From positions 1,860,001-1,924,000 of the forward strand of contig NC_092310.1 of NCBI RefSeq assembly GCF_036785885.1: a stretch of DNA of 64,000 bases. The letters run 5' to 3'. This DNA comes from Coffea arabica (Eukaryota; Streptophyta; Magnoliopsida; Gentianales; Rubiaceae). The notes beneath the pieces are model-generated. The model did no database searches. It was not told the origin of the DNA and saw nothing but the letters and a program-made list of their open reading frames with translations. This document shows positions 57,001 to 64,000 of the stretch, in pieces. The translations under genes and the position numbers were made by a program. Each line of letters opens with the position of its first letter. Within the stretch, counting starts at the first letter, position 1.

Positions 57001-57164
57001 CTTTCCTCAGCATCAGCCAGGACATCTTTGATAAAGCCAAGAGAAAGTGTCATGCTGGCCACGTCCTTCTTGAACCCAACCAGCAAACCAATGCTATCAG
57101 AGGCAAGAGACAGTGCCCTTTCCAAGGTGACCTGAATTGCGGCACCGATAACAGGGTCGGCCAT
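54057..57164 (-). CDS. CC-NB-ARC-LRR resistance protein, RGA-like (NLR3)
   Basis: Single-exon 1035-residue CNL immune receptor. An in-frame ATG lies 15 codons upstream (57209), but the conserved start MADPVIGAA at 57164 aligns with NLR2 and the family, so I chose it. Coiled coil about 1-140; P-loop GMGGLGKTT 200-208; kinase 2 FLVLDDVW 275-282; RNBS-B TTR near 310-312; GLPLA 372-376; RNBS-D CFAYCSIFPKD 429-439; MHD 499-501; LRRs from about 555; nine serines near residue 915. The tail (SQWSKVSHIQDLRIS) looks like the usual RGA ending, so this copy appears to keep the ancestral C terminus. All core NB-ARC motifs are intact; it is the best candidate in the window for a functional receptor. Confidence 0.95.
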   Translation of the reverse strand: MADPVIGAAIQVTLERALSLASDSIGLLVGFKKDVASMTLSLGFIKDVLADAEERQNQIRGVQRWLKCLDEVAYDAQNVLDELHYESLRHQVESRNRHKLKVCCFFSFSNINLAFRWRMASKVMDVKLKLKEINQQAREFGLDSKSVVPAALPAAVGDARNRQTDSVLVPIIGRADDESEIVKILLSLSEKVVSVLPIVGMGGLGKTTLAKSIYNNHQIDAHFNKKIWVCVSRKVPIVELFKLILLQLTGEKVEVDDRNVIVGKLGNNLGGKRYFLVLDDVWDDDQALWEDFFNTLKGLNPTNGSWCLVTTRPGPVAQCVSRVLMMENEAYRLGKLPDDHCWSIIKEKAARGGEVPDELKAIRERVIKRCDGLPLAASVIGGLLSLHGKEKWRSILENRLSSLSGDEDRVMQILKLSFDNLPSPYIKKCFAYCSIFPKDIEMKGDMLIKLWMAEGFLQADANRQMMMEEIGEYYLEILLQSSLFEEIIDESETSTSYKMHDLVHDLAESMSKSTKVIIDRDTSIVDNGNQIRYLATDSFGGGEDREKLLESLSTSLHTLFIVNGDLSSDMLMKLKNLYVLNLSFATTEELPASIGKLIHLRYVNLEYSPISILPDSLCKLYNLQTLTLSDSKVKDLPKGMRDLISLRHLHFYTTNKEFQMPLNMGWLTCLQTLEFFNVGREKGRRIGELGSLNNLKGNLEIRNLELVKDKEGAEEAKLSEKANLFRLELWWACDREGDNYKDEDVLDGLRPHPNLEELEMWHFMGDQFPRWLMDLPTTTPPPKLASLVFYGCNKCRELLPLQNFTSLIELEIWYCDGLTNLPGDMLHSCASLQKLRVIYCGNLISFPLDLQQTPSLLELVLYRCPELKTSMTPKGFGFLTGLRELEIGPFSDDGDDHENSSIYNEFDWSGLISSSSSSSSSALRELELYGLSHMEYLPPQIQHLTTLTSLLLRDFGGVEALPDWFGNFAALEELWLIGFEELRHLPSEDAMRSLTKLKRLEVYGSPLLKERCTPESSGPDSQWSKVSHIQDLRIS
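56546..56567 (-). promoter_or_regulatory. Possible miR482/2118 target over the P-loop of NLR3
   Basis: Coding-strand GGTATGGGAGG then TCTAGGCAAAA, partly complementary (about 17 of 22) to miR482 as recalled. Prediction only. Confidence 0.35.
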
Positions 57165-58749
57165 TTTTTTTCTTTTTAATAAACAACTTGGATTCAGTCT
57201 TGAGATCAAGATGGTTTTTTAAAATGGGAGGTTTTAGCAGCCAGAAATTGGTAATGTTACAAGTGGTGGTTAAAAGGAGAAGAGCATTGATATTTGGTCG
57301 CTTAAAAGTGCGGAGTTATTCTTAACTTGGATGCCTTCGTTCGCAATGGAAATATATATTCCTTGCTTGGCTTGGGAATTTCACTAACTTTCTTGCTGGG
57401 GCCTTCATCTTTATTCCAATTTCCATTGAGGGCTGACGATTACATTTGCTGTTTGCTTAACATATATTTCATTCATTCGTTAATCCTTGAAAGATGAACT
57501 AATTAGAACATAATTTGGTCAACAATTATGTGTTCCAAATTTTTTATATTAACATTTAGCTAATAAGGTTTAACAGAGAATGATGTGATGTGAACAATTA
57601 TTCAGCCTAACAACGCAGCATATCAGTTTATTCTAATTTTTTCTACAAAATTCCAAAAGGAGAAAGCACTATTCACAAATACACCAGGATATCAAGCCGA
57701 ATACTGTAACTCCTCCTATTACCAGCATTGCAATGCATGTTAAGTTATAATGATCAAACTTCAAGTATTTGATATTTGAACTTCATTAGAATCGAGAGGT
57801 AACATTTATGTTCCCCTCCATCTTATACTTATTTTCTAGTAACTTAATAATTTTTTACTTTTATTTTTAAAAAAAATTTAAGGAGTACAATTACCTTAAT
57901 CAGTGAGAAATTTCAAGTAGTGGCATAGCATAGGTGTTAAAAACTCCATGTTCCACCTCAACTTCTGGTTGCCAGTAATAAGCACGTGATTGAAATGACC
58001 CATAACACAACATCATTAAAAGAAATAGTTTGTCAATTGTCCTAAATTTGCTTAAAATTTGAAATAGTTTGGGACCAAAATTATTTTTTACCAAAAATTT
58101 TGCCAAAAATTAAGGACCATACTTGTTTTTGCTAAAACTTTAGAATTAAAATCATACAAGTACAAAACACTAAGGACAAAAACATATTTTCCAAAATTTA
58201 AAAGAAACTTCAAAACCTAGGAAAAGAACATCAGAAATCAGCAGGAGGGGTGAGATTTAAGAAGTCAGAGTTTTAAATCTAGAATCTCTAATTTCTATAA
58301 CCTCAACCTTAACTAATTGACCAAGGCCTATTCTACGCATAAAGGCTCATCTCATTAACAAAAATGCAAATTATTTGACAATTTTCAAATGTTATAGGAT
58401 ACTAAATCCCCCTGTTCCTTCATGATTAAATCCCAATGCAAATTTACTGAAAGAAGAGGAGCCTGCAGGACTAGTTTAGTTGTTTACTTTTGGATACTTT
58501 TGAGGTTGTTGGCCGTGCAACTATTACCAAGTCCCTTCTTAGTTTTTGGTCAAGGGAAGGGAATTAAAGCCCTTTCCCTGCTGCTTGGTCAAAAGATCGA
58601 TCCTAGCCAAGCAATTGGGTTGGGAAGGAACTGGGGAGAGGGGAGCGTAAAAAACAAAAGTCCCTTAATAATTTTGTAGTTTCTTTTGAGTCATGTGCAC
58701 TAAGTGCGCCAATAGGCAGCCAAAGTCCTACCCAATGGGGCATGCCACG
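57165..58749. repeat. 5' spacer of NLR3 and unassigned DNA
   Basis: 57210-57480 holds the usual spacer phrases (GGGAGGTTTTAGCAGCC, GAAATTGGTAATG, TTGCTGGGGCCTTC). 57880-57930 resembles 37193-37232. 58400-58740 is of more even base composition with an 85-codon open frame (58422-58679) that has no recognisable domain, so I do not call it a gene. Confidence 0.45.
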
Positions 58750-58757
58750 CATATAGC

Positions 58758-59434
58758 TAGGGGTGTCAATCGGGTCGGTTCGGGTTGGCGGGTCGAGTTC
58801 GGGCTTAAATATAACAAAGAACCTGCTGACCCGAACCCGACCCGTCAACCCGAAACGGGTCAGGGTACCTGACACGAACCCGAAAATTTCGGGTTGGCGG
58901 GTCGACCTGAAACTTAATTTTAATTTATTAATTTATCACTGTAATTTCTAATAAAATCAATTTTTCACAAAATTAATTACATCATCGAGTAATAAAAATT
59001 TAAATAAATAATTTCAAACCAAATCTAAAATGAATTAAACACCATAAAAGTGTTTTATCCCAAACCAAATATAAAACAAATTAAAACAACATAAAAGTAA
59101 AAAATAACATAATATATTATTTGTCTAAATATAATAATTTTAACTTCACACAAGTTAAATAAATTCATTTAGGATTAAGTAATTAATGCCTTTAGAAAAA
59201 AAAATGATTTAGTTTAGTTAGATAAAATAATTTTTATGTTTATTAAATTAGTTTTAATTCGTAAACGGGTCACATCGGGTCATATCAGGTCACCACGGGT
59301 TGACCCGAAATTAACCTGTTTTTTTTCGGGTTCATTGGGTTTGACCCGAACTCTCGAAACCTCAACCCAAACCCATTAATTTCGTGTTAGGTTCGTGTCT
59401 TGTTTTCGGGTCGTGTCAAGAATTGCCACCCCTA
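58758..59434. mobile_element. Non-autonomous hAT-like element 4
   Basis: Ends TAGGGGTGTCAATCGGG and the complement of TAGGGGTGGCAATT. A perfect 8-bp duplication CATATAGC flanks it (58750-58757 and 59435-59442). Subterminal CGGGTC/GACCCG repeats are dense at both ends around an AT-rich core. There is no transposase. Confidence 0.92.
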
Positions 59435-59442
59435 CATATAGC

Positions 59443-60617
59443 TATCATTTCTGGGCATTAATGTGATTTCCTCCAGTTTTTGGACCTAATTTTTGTGTTA
59501 AACATTTTATACAGTCATTGTAGGGAGCAAAGTGTATATATCTTGAGTTCAAAAGGATAAAGTGTTGCGCCGCACTTATGTTCCATTTAATAAAACTAAA
59601 TCTGAATTCTAAAATCTAAATATTAAAATAATTAATTTGTTAAATTTTGAGCACTGAAAATAAATATATGAATATTTAAAATTTAATGTTGAACCTATTT
59701 ATACTATTTGATAAACATTTATAACTGAATGCTTAATTAGCTAAATTGTACAATTTTGCCCTTCTATCTTTTCATCCAAAAAAGAAATAGAACCTATGAT
59801 TTAATTAGTTTAAAATTGTTATGTATGAAAATATCAATATTTATTTTTAAATCAAATTAATATAAAAGATGAAATATATTATATGAGGAATATGGAGAAG
59901 ATATGAAAGTCATTAAATAGGGAGAAATGAGAAGTAGAAAATCGTTAGATAGAAAATATCATGTTGTTTAATTAAATAAGAATTTTGAATATAGAATATC
60001 AGGTTATTTAATTAAATAAGAATTTTGAACATAATTAACAAACAAAGGTAGATTTGATAGATAAGATAAGGTAGTTGAAGTAAATCCATTGATTCTTATC
60101 AGAGTTAAGTATGAATTTACGATTCTTGTGTTGAAAAAAATATACACAAATTCAACAGATGGATTTTTATTTATTAGACACACAAAATGTATGAATGTTT
60201 GAAAAAATTCAATTTCATCACTTTTTTATGTTATTAAACGGAACCTAATGGCCGTTAAATTCATTCATCATTCTCCTAGAATCTTCATGGTCAGCTTCTC
60301 AAAGCATAAAGAAGCAGGGCCAAGATCAGAACAAAGAACGCACGAGATTTTTCTTTGCTCAAATATTTGAGAAGGGTGGGCCATAGTCCAGAAGTCCTCA
60401 ATCATATCCGCTGACGACAGCTTTGAGTTGAAGATAAGAGAGGAAGTTTTACTTATTCTTACAACTAACTTCAGCATTAATACAGATCTCGATGGATAAT
60501 AGAGTTATCCCTAGAAGTAAGAAATTCAAAGAAATATAACTAAATGTATTGAGCCAGTATTTACTACACATAATTAAATTACGCATATTAATACACAGTC
60601 ACAATTAATACACTCTT
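59443..60617. other. AT-rich intergenic DNA
   Basis: A 40-bp near-duplicate ('AATTAAATAAGAATTTTGAA') occurs at about 59968 and 60008. No gene recognised; the 69-codon frame on the minus strand (60268-60477) has no domain. Confidence 0.4.
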
Positions 60618-60783
60618 GTTTGTTTGGATTGTGAATTATTAGGGATATTTTTACTGTAGCACTTTTTGTGATGTAATGTATGTGAGATAAAAAGATAATT
60701 GGAAAGATAAAAAGGTGTGTTGGAAATTGTAATGATAATGTAAGCAAATATATTTTGACAAATAAACAGCAATCCAAACAAAC
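60618..60783. mobile_element. Short MITE with GTTTGTTTGGATT ends
   Basis: It is 166 bp with inverted ends GTTTGTTTGGATTG and CAATCCAAACAAAC. The interior has 'TTTTTACTGTAGCACTTTTT' and 'GATGTAATGTATGTGAGATA'. Other copies lie at 27650, 48105 and 14698. Target duplication not clear. Confidence 0.7.
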
Positions 60784-61558
60784 GTATTATACGTTTTTTT
60801 GAACTTTTCTAAAAGACTAACACTAACACCTGAAACCACTCTAAATGAGCGTCAAATTGGCACCCATTAGTCAAATTGTGTTATTATTATTATTAAGCCA
60901 ATTAAGTTATACCTATATGCAATCAACTTCAACCTTTCAAGTAATAATTATGAATGTGAAAAGGCTTCATATATTTTTGTAATATTCAGATGATTTACTT
61001 CTATATTAAGGTAGAAATTAAAATCTTATTATGGTCTAAACTAACTATTTGACAAGTATACTAATTAGTTATTGTAGTGATGTGAAATTAATGAGGTCCA
61101 CAATCCTATTTAGAATATTTTTATTAGTTAAAAACTAACTACTGACGCGTCAAGTAGTTGATCTAGACCAAGATAAGATTTCTCATTTTATGCATCTATT
61201 GCCCAACAAATAACTTTTCTTTTTTTCTTTTGTGTTTCGAAAACCATTAAGGAAGCTACATGGAGAGAGTTGTTGTACCCTTTCTATTCCGGAACAACCA
61301 ATCTATTATCTATTATAGTATGCACACTGGATTTCTGATAGGATTCATATTATCATGTTTTACAATAACCGAAATTTTTTATATTTGTTTTGCTCAAATT
61401 TCTTGCCTTGTGTGAGCATCCTGACGTTTCTTCTTCTGTAAATGTCACCAGAACGTAAAAGTAGCCATATGTTGCATATCATTCACATACAATTGCTATT
61501 GTCTTGTGTATGTTCGTATCTGATCCTTGAGAATTAGAATAATAGCAGAGTCATTAAT
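60784..61558. other. AT-rich intergenic DNA
   Basis: Nothing recognised. Confidence 0.35.
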
Positions 61559-62480
61559 TATTTTGTTTGCTTAAAATCCTCCATTTCGTTAATATCCGGA
61601 GACTTCGAGTATTCATTTCCATACTGATTATTTTGCTTCTTGGCTGGTTCATTATGAAGAAAAGCAAAGGGTGGATGTTGGCTTGGTCACTACATCACGT
61701 ATTTGGCCAGAAATTGGAGGCTGTTTCTTTTTCACGTTCCCCTTTCCGCTTCTTAAAATCTCACTCTTTTCCTCTTAGGAAAAACTTTTTTAAAAAAAAA
61801 AAAAAAAAACTTAGAAGAAGGAACTTAACAACTTTCCACGTACAAGATGTAAGTGGTGCAAATTTGAGGAGTTTCTTGAAGTAGCAACTTATAATTTACA
61901 AAGTCAAAAGAGAAACAGTCCTTGGTTTTGCTCAATTTGGTTGCCTTGGACCTTTCCCAAGAAAGAAATGAGCATTTACTTGTTGAGCTTAGTTTTCAGC
62001 ACTAAGTATTTTGCTTGTAACATGATCACAAAGTTTAATGGAGTTTGTGAGCATAGACGCCTATCTAAACCCCAAAAAGAACTTCAAAAGGTAGAGTGTG
62101 AATTAATTCATACAATCATCGAAGGTTTTTCAGAGAAAGAAATGTTTTGTGAAAAATGTGTGCAATTAGTAAATGAAAAGTAATTCAATTCAGTAATTGA
62201 AAGCTTATTCAATGGAAGAATGTCTTTTGCAGCCAAACCTTATCTGGAGTAAAACAAGTGGGGTTTTGGAGATAAGAGCGTTGGTAATTAGTCCGCGTAG
62301 CAGTAGTGCAGCTCACCTTTCACAAACTTTCTTTATATCAGATGCTTTTGCATTGGCAATTTCACTTTAACTTTCTCAATTATTGTAACTTTAGATGCTT
62401 TTCAATCATTAATTTTTTTTTTGTGGGGGCTTTCACATCTTCTGATTGAGTGCTGGAGCCTTCATTGCTTTTGACTGTTC
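61559..62480. repeat. NLR-spacer relic
   Basis: 61560-61720 is the uninterrupted counterpart of 1671-2650. 62250-62460 matches 47440-47600 near NLR2 (GATGCTTTTGCATTGGCA, ACTTTCTCAATTATTGT). Short open frames at 61567 and 61941 have no domain. No NLR coding sequence is attached. Confidence 0.5.
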
Positions 62481-63535
62481 ATATCGTATTAATTTCATAT
62501 TTTTGATCTTTTTTATCTGTCTCAAACCTTACAAATAAGCGTGTTTGTTATAAATTATATATTTTTAATTTCAAACTAAAATCCAAAAACAAAAAAGTGA
62601 ATACGTGTTCAATTTCACTACAACGTGCTCCGCTGGTTATAAATTTAATCGTTTTGGGAATATTTTTTCTTATTACTTTCTTGTTTTAGTCGATTTGAAT
62701 AGTTTGAATTATTTTCCTAGTTTTTCTTTTATCTTCTTCGTTAACTTGCTCATGTGAGTATGCGACTAGGTTTCCCATCAAACTGGCGTATCTCACTCTC
62801 TTGTGGGAACCCGTGTATAAATTTCATTTTACCATTATGAATTTTGAACTTAAAGTTCAGACGGGAATAAGTCATATCATGTCATATATATACATAATAT
62901 AAAATAGGATTTTTCTAACGGATGCCCTATCTCATTAACACACTTAACATTGATCTAATCTATCATGTATATATACATATTAATAATTATTATCCTCCTT
63001 TATATTTATATACTTTCTCTATTTAATTTTACCTATTCTCTCTTGTATTTATTTAATTTTTTAATTAATCTTATATTTTTAAAAATATGATATTTAAAAT
63101 ATATTTTAACAAATACCCTATAGACACCCGTTAAAAAACCTTATCAAATAATGCTTAGTTCATGGTATCATTGGTTGTTGAGTTGGACGTGTTTATATTT
63201 TATCAAGTGCACATCCTATCTTTTTGCCACGAGGCAAAAACTTTTTGTGTTTATTCATAGTAAGCACAATTAATTTACAATTCTTGTGGCACTGACTTCT
63301 AATTTAACAGGTTTGCGCAAATAATAATTGTTATCACAATTACTAGGATGAGAATAAGAAATCAACATTTATTTAAATTCATTATATAGCAGTATTAATT
63401 AAATCTAACATAATTTTGAATTTGAAAAGGTTTATGGCAGAAATGTCAAAAATATGAACCTAGTATGACTTACCAATGTAATAATTTCATTGTGGACATA
63501 TCTTTGATGGAACAATCATTCATGTATTTTCTAAC
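62481..63535. other. AT-rich intergenic DNA
   Basis: No gene. A perfect short hairpin TTTTTGCC-ACGA-GGCAAAAA lies at about 63219-63242. Confidence 0.4.
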
Positions 63536-63539
63536 AACA

Positions 63540-63880
63540 AAAAAAGGACGAAGGCCCCAGCATTCAATCAGAATATAGGAAGGTCCAGCAAAGAAGCATT
63601 TTTGAGAAAGTCGATTGTCATTTTCCTTCTTTTTCTTTTTTCTCCTTTTGTTTGGTGTACATTTTAATCGTCAAGGACAACAGTTTCTTGTGCTTCTCGG
63701 GCCACGCTCTTTGAGACTTTTCCACAACCGAAGGCCCCAGCAAGACCTGTCGATCACAAACAGATGTAGGCCTCAGCAAAGCATTGCTTAAGAAAGGTCA
63801 AGTCAAAATCCCAAGCAACATTTCTTTTTTTCCTTGGTAAGAAGATTCCAAGCAACTTTCATGGCGACTAATTATTATTA
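63540..63880 (-). repeat. NLR-spacer relic in inverted orientation
   Basis: 'GAAGGCCCCAGC' occurs twice (63550 and 63731), each the reverse complement of the GCTGGGGCCTTC phrase found upstream of the NLRs. 63750-63860 is the reverse complement of the block at 17400-17500. All other spacer copies read the other way. Confidence 0.6.
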
Positions 63881-64000
63881 TCCTAGTTGGCCAAGGAAGT
63901 ATTTCTATTCTAACTTAATCTAAGAGGAAAGATTCAACTAGACATACAAAGAATTGATAAGGAGTGAATTACCATCGAATCAAATGAATGTGCTATGCAT

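Noticed and set aside
57165..57209. Upstream in-frame ATG adding 15 residues to NLR3
   Set aside because: The extension is absent from NLR2 and unlike the family start; the MADP methionine is the better start.
58422..58679. 85-codon open frame of balanced composition
   Set aside because: No domain, no homologous copy in the window and no splice context. It could be a relic but I cannot support a gene.
63219..63242. Hairpin TTTTTGCC..GGCAAAAA resembling a terminator
   Set aside because: Rho-independent terminators are bacterial; this is plant nuclear DNA and no gene ends there.

Overview
The window looks like nuclear DNA of a flowering plant, most likely a eudicot. It is AT-rich, its genes have GT-AG introns, and it is dense in plant-type transposon debris. 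It carries plant-specific families: CC-NB-ARC-LRR resistance proteins and an NRT1/PTR transporter. I cannot name the species. One short MITE reminds me of Coffea, but that is memory only.

The backbone is a tandem cluster of three CNL-type resistance genes, all on the minus strand: NLR1 (9975-12980), NLR2 (44226-47348) and NLR3 (54057-57164). Each sits at the right end of a duplicated unit. The rest of each unit is about 4-7 kb of non-coding 3' flank (unit A 2870-9974, B about 37230-44225, C 49842-54056). On the minus strand these flanks hold repeated exon-like modules bounded by plausible splice sites, including a conserved 31-nt mini-exon. To the right of each gene lies a repetitive 5' spacer, and degraded copies of that spacer recur across the window. 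A and B are nearly identical in their flanks. C is shorter and more rearranged, yet about 535 bp around the 3' end of NLR1 and NLR3 are identical, which suggests recent gene conversion. The three proteins differ mainly at predicted solvent-exposed LRR positions, and their C-terminal tails differ through small indels.

Between units A and B (about 16.7-37.2 kb) are a four-exon NPF transporter gene (21097-23122, minus strand, resembling NPF5.5) and many mobile elements: a 5'-truncated LINE with an RNase H domain, a Tourist-like element carrying a SINE, a Copia LTR with its primer-binding site just upstream of the transporter, a hAT-like element carrying another SINE, a long-TIR foldback element, two solo LTRs of one family in opposite orientations, and several small MITEs. 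Four non-autonomous hAT-like elements with 8-bp target duplications are spread over the whole window (1787, 24283, 30493 and 58758). To the right of NLR3 (57.2-64 kb) there is no convincing gene, only spacer relics, a hAT-like element and a MITE. The last relic is inverted, so the cluster may continue past the right edge in the opposite orientation.

The NLRs would act as intracellular immune receptors. The transporter is an unrelated membrane protein that appears to lie inside the array by chance.
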